Positions 1 through 6,597 of a stretch of 7,698 nt of DNA are shown piece after piece. Positions within the stretch are counted from its first letter, which is position 1, and each line of letters starts with the position of its first letter. Origin of the DNA: Gammaproteobacteria bacterium (GTDB lineage: Bacteria; Pseudomonadota; Gammaproteobacteria; Immundisolibacterales; Immundisolibacteraceae); contig QNFC01000076.1 in assembly GCA_003645395.1 (NCBI GenBank), positions 1 through 7,698 on the forward strand, read 5' to 3'. Under the pieces are notes generated by a model. It was not told where the DNA came from and made no database searches. It saw only the letters and a program-made list of their open reading frames with translations. A program made the translations under genes and the position numbers.

Positions 1-3000
1 CCAGTGGAAGTACTGAGCATGATCGGGATTAGCCCGGCGATGGTCGAAAGTGCGGTCATCGCCACTGGTCGGACCCGGCGGGAAGTCGCGGACAAGACCG
101 CGTCTTTAATTTGGCCACCAGTTAGTGCCCCACCCGTCTCCGTCCGGCACCGCGCAATCTCAGTATCGATAAAACTGAGTACCAACACGCCAATCTCCGC
201 CGCCATCCCTGCCAGGGCGATAAACCCCACGGCAACGGCAACAGACATCTGGTAGTCGTAGGCGTATATCAACCAGATCCCCCCGACCAACCCAAACGGG
301 ATCGAAAGCATCACCACCAGCGGTTCCGCTATGTTGCGAAAGTTAAGATAGAGCAACAGAAAAATGATCAGTAAGGTGATTGGCGCGACAATCCGCAGTC
401 TGTTCGCCGCCCGCTCCATATATTCAAACTGCCCCGACCAACTCACCGTGTAGCCTGGTGGAATCGTTACCTCATCCGCCAGTGCCTGTTTGGCTTTGGC
501 GACGAAACCGCCGATGTCTGCGGTAGAAATATCCACGTAGATCCAGGCATTGGGGCGCGCGTTCTCGCTTTTAATCACCGGCGGGCCGCGGCGCAGGCTC
601 AGCTCTGACACCATTCCAAGGGGAATTTGTGCGCCAGTGGGGGTGGCCACTAGCACCCGCTTCAGGCTTTCAAGATCGCTGCGCAAATCCCGTGGATAGC
701 GCAGGTTAACGGGATAGCGCTCTAACCCTTCCACAGTTTCAGTGACATTCATGCCGCCAATGGCGCTTTGAATCACGTCCTGCACGGCGCCGGTGGTCAG
801 CCCATAACGAGCAGCGGCTTTGCGGTTAATATCAAAATCGAGGTAGTAGCCCCCCACTGCGCGATCACCAAAGGCAGAAGTGGTCTCCGGCAGGGCTTTC
901 ATCGTCTGTTCGATCTGCTGCGAAAGCGCCTGCAACACGTTCAAATCAGGACCGGAAACCTTGATTCCTACCGGCGTTTTAATGCCAGTAGAGAGCATAT
1001 CGGTGCGGGTTTTGATCGGCATGGTCCAGCTGTTGGCGAGCCCCGGAAATTGAATCGCCGCGTCCATCTGAGCCATCAGCTCACGGGTCGTTTTACTCGG
1101 GTCGGGCCACTGCGCTCTGGGCTTGAGCCGAACCGTGGTTTCTAACATAGCCAGCGGTGCTGAATCGGTGGCTGTGTCCGCCCGACCGACTTTGCCGAAA
1201 ACTTGCTGAACCTCGGCAAAAGTGACCAGGATTTTGTCGGTCTGCTGCATGAGTTCTTTGGCTTTGGTGATCGAAATACCCGGAAAGGTGGTGGGCATGT
1301 AGAGAATATCGCCCTCATCCAGCGGTGGCATAAATTCGCTGCCCAGCTTAGACCAGGGGTAGATCGTCACCACCAGCAGCACCAGCGCCAACAGCAGGGT
1401 GACACCCCGCCAGCGCATGGCCAGGGTTAATGCCGGGGTATGCAGACTGTGTAGCAATCGGTTAATCGGGTTTTTCTGCTCAGCAATAATGTTGCCGTGC
1501 ATGAAAAACCCCATGAGCACCGGCACCAGCGTGACGGCCAGAATAGCTGCGGCGGCCATTGAATAGGTCGCGGTAAAGGCCAGCGGGCTGAACATGCGCC
1601 CTTCCTGCGCCTGCATGGTAAATATTGGCAAAAATGAGACCGTAATCACCAGCAGGGAGAAAAATAGCGCCGGGCCGACCTGGCGGCAGGCGTCGCCTAT
1701 TGCCCGCCAGCGTTCGGCTGTAGTCAGCTCACTACCTTTTTTAGCTCTGCACTCAGTCAGGTGGGTATGACCGTTTTCAACCATGACGATGGCCCCATCA
1801 ACCATAGCGCCGATGGTGATGGCGATGCCCCCTAACGACATAATATTGGCATTAAGCCCCTGCAGCCGCATAACAATAAAGGCCATTAAGATACTCAATG
1901 GCAAGGTGATGATCACCACCAACGCCGAGCGCGCGTGTAGCAGAAACAGCACGACCACCAGGCTGACAATCAACAGCTCCTGAAATAAGGAGCGGCTGAG
2001 GCTGTTCACCGCTCGGGTGATCAGATCGGCACGGTCGTAGACGGTGACAATCTCTACCCCTGCTGGTAGGCCGGCTTTGAGCTCATCGAGCTTTGTCCGC
2101 ACTCTCTCGATAGTCGCCAGCGCATTTTCGCCGTAGCGCATAATCACCACGCCGCCAACCACTTCGCCCTCGCCATTCAAGTCAACCGCGCCCCGGCGTA
2201 ACTCAGGCCCCAGATGCACATGGGCCACATCTTGCAGGCGCACCGGCGTCCCCTGACCATCAACCGCAACCGGTATCGCATTCAGGTCATCAATCGACTG
2301 GATATAGCCACCGCTGCGAACCATATATTCGGTTTCAGCCATCTCGATTAGCCGCCCGCCCACGGAGCGGTTGGATGACTGGATCGCCGCCCGCACCGTG
2401 GCAAGCGTGACGCCATAACGGGCCAGCGCGTTGGGGTCAACCTCTACCTGGTACTGCTTAACGTAACCGCCGATGGAGGCCACCTCGGCAACGCCGCTAA
2501 CCGTTTGCAGCGGGTAGCGCATGTACCAATCCTGCAGTGACCGCAGCTGGGCAAGGTCATGCTGGCCCGTGCGGTCAACCAGGGCGTATTCATACACCCA
2601 GCCCACGCCGGTCGCATCGGGGCCTAATGTCGGGGTGACGTCCTGCGGCAGCTGGCTGCCGACATAGTTAAGCGACTCCAGCACGCGCGAGCGCGCCCAG
2701 TAAATGTCGGTCCCCTCGGCAAAAATAATATAAACAAACGACACACCAAAAAAGGAGTAGCCCCGCACCACCTCCGCTTTCGGCACTGCCAACATGGCCG
2801 TGGTCAGCGGATAGGTAACCTGGTCTTCGACCACTTGCGGCGACTGGCCTGGGTAATCGGTGAATACGATGACCTGCACGTCTGACAGGTCTGGAATCGC
2901 GTCTAATGGAACGGTCTGGTAAGCATAGACCCCAACCAGCGCAATAATTAGCGCGGCAATCACCACCATAAAGCGGTCGCGCAGTGACCCGCTAATAATT

Positions 3001-3011
3001 GCGTTAATCAT
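1..3011 (-). CDS. cusA: CusA-like heavy-metal efflux RND permease (C-terminus cut by window edge)
   Basis: Inner-membrane, proton-driven pump of the HME-RND family that would export Cu(I)/Ag(I) through the CusB and CusC partners. I translated 1003 codons by hand with no internal stop. The product aligns almost colinearly with E. coli CusA (1047 aa as I recall it), so about 40 residues lie beyond the left edge. Seen: a first membrane helix at residues 14-33, a periplasmic part with the GPDATGVGW motif (130-138), TM4 with GAMVD (401-405), and TM10 with MAAEIGV (936-942). Metal-site residues matching E. coli M573/M623/M672 are M572, M622 and M672, with E624, R669 and K678 also present. Of the methionine relay, M391, M403, M410, M485, M500 and M754 are kept, while position 271 is Leu. 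Acidic D405, E412 and E939 are kept, but the K984 equivalent is V983. The start at 3011 overlaps the cusB stop by 8 nt. An in-frame ATG at 3017 is possible, but GGGG (3022-3019) is better spaced for 3011. Cu/Ag specificity is inferred from the methionines. Confidence 0.95.
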   Translation of the reverse strand, partial: MINAIISGSLRDRFMVVIAALIIALVGVYAYQTVPLDAIPDLSDVQVIVFTDYPGQSPQVVEDQVTYPLTTAMLAVPKAEVVRGYSFFGVSFVYIIFAEGTDIYWARSRVLESLNYVGSQLPQDVTPTLGPDATGVGWVYEYALVDRTGQHDLAQLRSLQDWYMRYPLQTVSGVAEVASIGGYVKQYQVEVDPNALARYGVTLATVRAAIQSSNRSVGGRLIEMAETEYMVRSGGYIQSIDDLNAIPVAVDGQGTPVRLQDVAHVHLGPELRRGAVDLNGEGEVVGGVVIMRYGENALATIERVRTKLDELKAGLPAGVEIVTVYDRADLITRAVNSLSRSLFQELLIVSLVVVLFLLHARSALVVIITLPLSILMAFIVMRLQGLNANIMSLGGIAITIGAMVDGAIVMVENGHTHLTECRAKKGSELTTAERWRAIGDACRQVGPALFFSLLVITVSFLPIFTMQAQEGRMFSPLAFTATYSMAAAAILAVTLVPVLMGFFMHGNIIAEQKNPINRLLHSLHTPALTLAMRWRGVTLLLALVLLVVTIYPWSKLGSEFMPPLDEGDILYMPTTFPGISITKAKELMQQTDKILVTFAEVQQVFGKVGRADTATDSAPLAMLETTVRLKPRAQWPDPSKTTRELMAQMDAAIQFPGLANSWTMPIKTRTDMLSTGIKTPVGIKVSGPDLNVLQALSQQIEQTMKALPETTSAFGDRAVGGYYLDFDINRKAAARYGLTTGAVQDVIQSAIGGMNVTETVEGLERYPVNLRYPRDLRSDLESLKRVLVATPTGAQIPLGMVSELSLRRGPPVIKSENARPNAWIYVDISTADIGGFVAKAKQALADEVTIPPGYTVSWSGQFEYMERAANRLRIVAPITLLIIFLLLYLNFRNIAEPLVVMLSIPFGLVGGIWLIYAYDYQMSVAVAVGFIALAGMAAEIGVLVLSFIDTEIARCRTETGGALTGGQIKDAVLSATSRRVRPVAMTALSTIAGLIPIMLSTST

Positions 3012-4344
3012 GCGCATGCCCCGTATGGGCGGGCATAGATTGATGGTTTGCGTGATCCACTGGTGGCTCGGGGGTCTGCTCTAGTTGCTCGCGCATCTTT
3101 GCGGTGGCTTCGCGCAATTGTGATTCTGAATCGAGTAGAAACTGAGCAGAGGTCACCACCTGCTCACCGGCCTCGACACCGCTTACAATCGCGACCTGGC
3201 CACCCGACTCAATGCCGAGGCTAACCACTCGCGGCTCAAACTTGCCCGGCCCGCGCACCACAAATACCTGGTTCACACTGCCGGACCGCACCACCGCCTC
3301 GGCCGGAATCACCACTGCATCGTCGATAGCATCACTGCTTATAACGATATCGGCAAGCATGTCGGGGCGCAGCTGCTTGTCGCTGTTGTCAAACACCATT
3401 CGCACTTTGGTGGTGCGGGTGTTGGCCTCCGCATAGGGGTAAATGTAGGCAATTTCGCCGGTAAAGGTTTTCCCCGGACTGCTGGCCAGGGTCATGGTGA
3501 CCAGGTCTCCCACTTTCACCCACGGTAGCTCGTATTCATAAATATCGGCATAGATCCAGACGCGACTTAAATCGACAATCGTATAAAGTTCGGTTGCCGG
3601 ATTTACGTACTGCCCCTGACGCGCGCCGATGTGCGTCACCGTGCCGGTCGCGGGGCTGTGAATGTGCAGGTTTTTTTTGATTACGTGACTCTGTTCGAGT
3701 TCGCGAATTTGATGTTCCGGCACATCCAACAGGGTTAACCGCCGCCGTGAGCTTGTCACTAGCTGCTGGGCGCCGTTTTTAATATCTGCAAACGGGCTAT
3801 CCTTGAGCACATTAAGATTACTCAGCGCCAACAGATATTCCTGCTGAGTCGAGACCAGTTTGGGCGAATAGACGCTTAACAGAATTTCGTCTGCCATGAC
3901 CTGCTGACCGGGTTTGTCGACTCGAATTTCTTCGATCCAGCCTTCTATTTTTGGATGCAAGCGGGTCATTCGGCGTTCGTCGTGAGCTACGCGTCCCACC
4001 GCACGGATAGTCCGGCTTAGTGATTGCACGGTGGCTGCCGCCGTGCGCACACCAATGTTCTGCACTACTACCGGATCGATTACCACTGTTCCGGCCACCG
4101 ACTCGGTATCACTATCAGCGCTGGAATCCGCTTCATCAAATACCGGAATGTAATCCATGCCCATAGAGTCCTTCGCCGGCACCGGTGAAGAAATTTTCGG
4201 GTTCATCGGATGGCGATAAAAAAGGGGTTGTCGCACTGCGGATTCGGCTGCCTGGCCAGGTTCACTGGAGTAACCCGAAAACCAGTAACCACCACAAAAA
4301 GCAACCACCAGCAGCACTGCGGTCAACAGGAATGACTTATTCAT
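3004..4344 (-). CDS. cusB: CusB-like periplasmic adaptor (membrane fusion protein) of the Cu/Ag efflux complex
   Basis: Adaptor of 446 aa linking the RND pump to the outer-membrane channel; in the Cus family it also passes metal to the pump. Seen in order: a hydrophobic N-terminal anchor or signal (about 5-25); a heavy-metal-binding motif with YRHPMNP (43-49) and SMGMDYIPV (60-68); a barrel-sandwich/lipoyl region resuming after a helical hairpin (about 131-240, with TGTVTHIGARQGQYV at 233-247); a beta-barrel (about 260-335); a membrane-proximal domain with VVIPAEAVV (344-352); and a His/Met tail (431-446: H431, H434, M437, H440, H443, H445). An upstream in-frame GTG at 4359 would add five residues, but GAGGAG lies seven bases before ATG 4344, so I chose the ATG. 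It overlaps the cusC stop and the cusA start by 8 nt each. Cys17 is not in a good lipobox (VAFC), so lipidation is doubtful. No CusF-like domain is fused. Confidence 0.94.
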   Translation of the reverse strand: MNKSFLLTAVLLVVAFCGGYWFSGYSSEPGQAAESAVRQPLFYRHPMNPKISSPVPAKDSMGMDYIPVFDEADSSADSDTESVAGTVVIDPVVVQNIGVRTAAATVQSLSRTIRAVGRVAHDERRMTRLHPKIEGWIEEIRVDKPGQQVMADEILLSVYSPKLVSTQQEYLLALSNLNVLKDSPFADIKNGAQQLVTSSRRRLTLLDVPEHQIRELEQSHVIKKNLHIHSPATGTVTHIGARQGQYVNPATELYTIVDLSRVWIYADIYEYELPWVKVGDLVTMTLASSPGKTFTGEIAYIYPYAEANTRTTKVRMVFDNSDKQLRPDMLADIVISSDAIDDAVVIPAEAVVRSGSVNQVFVVRGPGKFEPRVVSLGIESGGQVAIVSGVEAGEQVVTSAQFLLDSESQLREATAKMREQLEQTPEPPVDHANHQSMPAHTGHAHD

Positions 4345-5680
4345 AAATATTCTCCTCACCGGCGGCGGCCATCAACCGCGCAAGTGCCTGGTTGGCTTCG
4401 GAAAGTGCCTGCCAGTAGCGCAACTGGTAGGTAAACAAGGTGACCTGGCTACGTATCAGGTTGAGAAAATCCACCTCGTTAACCTGATACCCAGCCTGCA
4501 TCGACGCGATCGTTTGCTGCGCCTGGGGAATAATCCCGCCTTTAAACAGCGACATCTGCTGCGTGGCGCGTTGATAATCGGTAACCGCGGCGGAAATCTC
4601 GGCCCGTACCTGGCCGTATTGATCTTCCAGCGCGTAACGATTTTCACTTAGGTCGTGGGATCGCTGCCGAACAGCACTGGATTGCCGCCGCACAGTGTGC
4701 AAAGGCAGGTTGACGCTGAACATCAATGACAACAGATCAGCCCGGGAATCCCCTGATGGCATATCCCCACGGCGCTGGCCATAGGCCAGACCGAGCTTAA
4801 AATCAGGGTAATACTCCTTTTCCGCCAAACTCAGCCGGGACTGCGCTGACTCGATCTGGCTGGCCATCTGCTGCAACAATGGTCGGTGAGTCGCGGCACG
4901 CTGATAGAGCTCCGCCTCGCTCACGAGCGTCGGCAGGCTTTCATTCACGGTTTTCGGCAGCCGTACTAGGGCGTTGGGCAGCACATCCATCAGCACGTTC
5001 AACTGACTTGCCTGGTTGCGTCGAACCGCCAGCAGTTGAATTTTCTGGTCGATGAGCTTCGATAGTTCCAGCTGTGCCAGCAATACATCCTGCTGCAGGC
5101 CATCGGCAACTTCATATTTGGTACGAGCAACCTGCACAAAGCCGCGCAACAAAGTCTGATTTCTATCAACCACCGCCAGCGCTCGATCCAGATAATAAAG
5201 CTGCCACCAACCGCTCCTGACGTTACTAATCAGGCGAATTCGACTCTCTTCAACGGAATGTCCTGCAGCCTGAGCATCCAGTTCACTGGCCCGTTCGCGC
5301 AGAGCCAGTTTGCCCGGAAAAGGAAACAGCTGACTGATGCCAAGCTGCATCTGCGTCATGCCTTCCTGACCCACATGAAACGTATCAGTCGGGAAGTTCA
5401 AGGCATTCACACTAAATACTGGGTCAGGCAGCGTGCCGAGCTGGGCGGGGATTTCGGCGAGCGCCCGATACCGCGCCTGCATCTGCGCCAGACTAGGGTT
5501 ATTGAACAACGCGACGTCAACCGCACCACGGACTGAGAGCAGAGGATCGTTAGCGGATGTACGATCATCTTCCAAACTTGCGTTAAGTGGCCCACCAAAC
5601 AAGATTATCGCCACCCCAAAAACCCACATGCAGGCCAGTGCACTAGCCATGAAATTAACCAGCTTCTGAACAATAGTCAT
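4337..5680 (-). CDS. cusC: TolC-family outer-membrane efflux channel (CusC-like)
   Basis: Outer-membrane factor of 447 aa that would form the trimeric exit duct for the CusA/CusB pump. It has a hydrophobic export signal (about 8-35, possible cleavage after LNA at 34) and two outer-membrane efflux protein repeats (about 50-245 and 255-440) rich in heptad-like helices. The segment ISQLFPFPGKL (115-125) and the beta-strand entry EYYPDFKLGLAYGQR (289-303) are typical of the metal-efflux branch (CusC/CzcC type). Unlike E. coli CusC it shows no convincing lipobox; Cys17 sits in ALAC, before the hydrophobic stretch. The chosen ATG 5680 has only a weak ribosome site (CGGGATT, 5693-5687), and Met11 (ATG 5650) is an alternative that still leaves a signal. 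It is first of the overlapping trio and lies 188 nt downstream of the Cys-rich gene. The symbol is by family and context; the sequence alone could equally be called czcC-like. Confidence 0.9.
   Translation of the reverse strand: MTIVQKLVNFMASALACMWVFGVAIILFGGPLNASLEDDRTSANDPLLSVRGAVDVALFNNPSLAQMQARYRALAEIPAQLGTLPDPVFSVNALNFPTDTFHVGQEGMTQMQLGISQLFPFPGKLALRERASELDAQAAGHSVEESRIRLISNVRSGWWQLYYLDRALAVVDRNQTLLRGFVQVARTKYEVADGLQQDVLLAQLELSKLIDQKIQLLAVRRNQASQLNVLMDVLPNALVRLPKTVNESLPTLVSEAELYQRAATHRPLLQQMASQIESAQSRLSLAEKEYYPDFKLGLAYGQRRGDMPSGDSRADLLSLMFSVNLPLHTVRRQSSAVRQRSHDLSENRYALEDQYGQVRAEISAAVTDYQRATQQMSLFKGGIIPQAQQTIASMQAGYQVNEVDFLNLIRSQVTLFTYQLRYWQALSEANQALARLMAAAGEENIYE
4352..4357 (-). promoter_or_regulatory. 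Ribosome binding site GAGGAG deciding the cusB start
   Basis: GAGGAG sits seven bases upstream of ATG 4344, inside the last codons of cusC (Glu-Glu of GEENIYE). It fixes the ATG as the cusB start in preference to the in-frame GTG at 4359, which precedes and partly overlaps the site. Confidence 0.8.
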
Positions 5681-5868
5681 TTTGAGAATCCCGAACCCAG
5701 GTTTGACCGATTCATTGCGATTGCCAGACGTGAAATATCGCCCGTAACGCCGTGACGTTTAACCTGGGATTTGCGGCCCCAATAAAACAGGCCACTGGAC
5801 TAAATTGACGGGAAAAACTGCCTTCCCTTACCCGAATCCACCTAAATCACAGGCGGACTTATCCCCGT
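5681..5868 (-). promoter_or_regulatory. 188-bp gap between the Cys-rich gene and cusC
   Basis: No ORF with codon-like character, tRNA-like fold or strong intrinsic terminator was seen. No confident sigma-70 promoter could be assigned, so cusCBA may be read through from upstream or use a promoter I cannot recognise. The notable structure is the complementary pair described at 5687-5771. Confidence 0.4.
5687..5771 (-). repeat. Complementary arms in the cusC 5' leader
   Basis: On the minus strand CCCAGGTT (5768-5761) is perfectly complementary to AACCTGGG (5703-5696), which lies about 16 nt before the cusC ATG. AAT, just 5' of the first arm, can also pair with ATT at 5689-5687 if TTCGGG bulges. 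The pairing would lie over or next to the weak cusC ribosome site (CGGGATT). The 57-nt loop makes the fold uncertain. Confidence 0.3.
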
Positions 5869-6411
5869 TTATCTAATTATGGGTGGGCGGTAAAAGGCGA
5901 CATGCGGCGCGTCGAGCGACGACACCGGCGGGAGAGAAACGGTAGCACTGACTGCAAAATTCAGCAGTGGCGACCCCGTTGGTAGCAAACCATGACTGCC
6001 CACGGAGCAATCACTACAGCTAGCCGTGGCACAACAGTCGTTCTCGGTTGTTAGCGAATCTGTGGGGGTGCCTGGCACGCTATGAATGGAAGCATCAACC
6101 GTCGCATCTATTATTGAAATATGGGAACCGTGAGAACTGTGGCCGCCCATCATCGATGAATGACCTGCGTAGTTCATGACGCCACTGGAGCCTGGCTGGG
6201 TTGGGGCTTCATGGTTGACACAGTGCTGGCTGGAAAACGCCGACAGATTCATCGCCATTGCTGGAGTGACGGGTAACAGGCTAAGCAGCGATACCAGGAA
6301 CCAGACAATCGACCGCCGAACTTTTGTCCTTGCGAAACGACCACCCGGCACCATAGGCCGCCGCTGCTGAGGGGCAAAGCCATTCGAGAATTGAATGTCG
6401 AACTTACTCAT
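5869..6411 (-). CDS. Secreted Cys/His/Met-rich small protein, CopL-like candidate
   Basis: A 180-residue protein not recognised with certainty. A basic n-region (RTKVRR, 28-33) and a hydrophobic core (34-49) end in TPAMA (49-53), a good signal peptidase I site, so it should be periplasmic. The mature part is rich in possible metal ligands: HCVNH (63-67), MNYAGHSSMMGGHSSHGSH (79-97) and DCCATASCSDCSVGSH (125-140), about nine His and five Cys overall. It ends with FYRPPIIR; C-terminal RPP endings are, as I recall, common in CopL-type and other small copper-associated secreted proteins of proteobacteria. Placed before cusCBA on the same strand, it may buffer periplasmic copper or tune expression of the efflux genes; this is inference. 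The start is uncertain: ATG 6411 has no clear ribosome site and gives a long 33-residue n-region, whereas Met20 (ATG 6354) would give a normal signal peptide but also lacks a clear site. Confidence 0.72.
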   Translation of the reverse strand: MSKFDIQFSNGFAPQQRRPMVPGGRFARTKVRRSIVWFLVSLLSLLPVTPAMAMNLSAFSSQHCVNHEAPTQPGSSGVMNYAGHSSMMGGHSSHGSHISIIDATVDASIHSVPGTPTDSLTTENDCCATASCSDCSVGSHGLLPTGSPLLNFAVSATVSLPPVSSLDAPHVAFYRPPIIR

Positions 6412-6428
6412 ACGGGCCAGTAAACCAT
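6408..6428 (-). CDS. Possible six-codon leader ORF (MVYWPV) overlapping the Cys-rich gene start
   Basis: ATG 6428 follows AGGT (6436-6433) at close spacing and reads six codons to TGA at 6410-6408. That TGA overlaps the ATG of the Cys-rich gene as ATGA. Since the latter ATG has no clear ribosome site of its own, translation could be coupled to this mini-ORF. Such short ORFs arise often by chance, so this is only a candidate. Confidence 0.25.
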   Translation of the reverse strand: MVYWPV

Positions 6429-6559
6429 GCGCACCTGCCAGGCTGCAACTGTGGAGCGATTTAAGATCTATCTATTAGCGACAAATAATTGAGGACGTTT
6501 AATTAAGGCAACAGACGATTGCCTGTCGTCTTAGTTAAATATACCGCTCTACCATGATT
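6412..6559 (-). promoter_or_regulatory. Leader/promoter region of the Cys-rich gene and probably of the metal operon
   Basis: An AT-richer stretch between the htpG hairpin and the Cys-rich gene, where a promoter for the metal genes is expected. I could not assign a convincing -35/-10 pair: TTGCCT (6519-6524 on the + strand; its minus-strand counterpart is at 6511-6506) with TTATTT 17 nt downstream matches sigma-70 consensus poorly at the -10. No canonical CueR dyad (CCTTCC-type) or CusR box was seen. The dyad at 6506-6524 is listed separately. Confidence 0.4.
6506..6524. promoter_or_regulatory. Small dyad AGGCAA-N7-TTGCCT, possible operator
   Basis: A perfect 6-bp inverted repeat with a 7-nt spacer, about 95 nt upstream of the Cys-rich gene start. 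It is nested within an imperfect palindrome of which tttaattaag (6498-6507) and cttagttaaa (6530-6539) are the outer arms. It competes with an alternative stem, agacga (6513-6518) with tcgtct (6526-6531). It may be a repressor or activator site or an RNA structure; no regulator can be named. Confidence 0.3.
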
Positions 6560-6589
6560 ACGGTGCGGTGTTCAGCAACACCGCACCGT
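6560..6589 (-). terminator. Perfect 13-bp hairpin after htpG (probable transcript end)
   Basis: ACGGTGCGGTGTT and AACACCGCACCGT pair perfectly around a 4-nt loop, beginning 8 nt past the htpG stop. Position and strength suggest the htpG 3' end. The following minus-strand bases (AATCATGG) are not a U-tract, so it may act with a factor, or mainly protect the 3' end, rather than work as a classical intrinsic terminator. Confidence 0.6.
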
Positions 6590-6597
6590 TGTTGGCA

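Noticed and set aside
768..1145. Plus-strand open frames inside the cusA region (also 4-255, 1203-1430 and 1783-1983)
   Set aside because: They lie antisense to continuous cusA coding that matches CusA residue by residue; their products have no recognisable family.
3671..3678. Run of eight A on the coding strand of cusB (A AAA AAC in the frame of a -1 slippery heptamer)
   Set aside because: It encodes Lys-Lys-Asn within a continuous full-length adaptor. The -1 frame meets a stop after about 40 codons without giving a recognisable product, and no stimulatory structure was noticed. Most likely chance, although the run is a possible mutation hotspot.
4357..4359. GTG start for cusB five codons upstream
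   Set aside because: It would begin before the GAGGAG ribosome site, which is ideally placed for ATG 4344.
5820..5840. CCTTCCC-like stretch resembling half of a CueR operator
   Set aside because: No matching second half-site at the right spacing and no -35/-10 pair spaced around it, so a CueR site cannot be supported.
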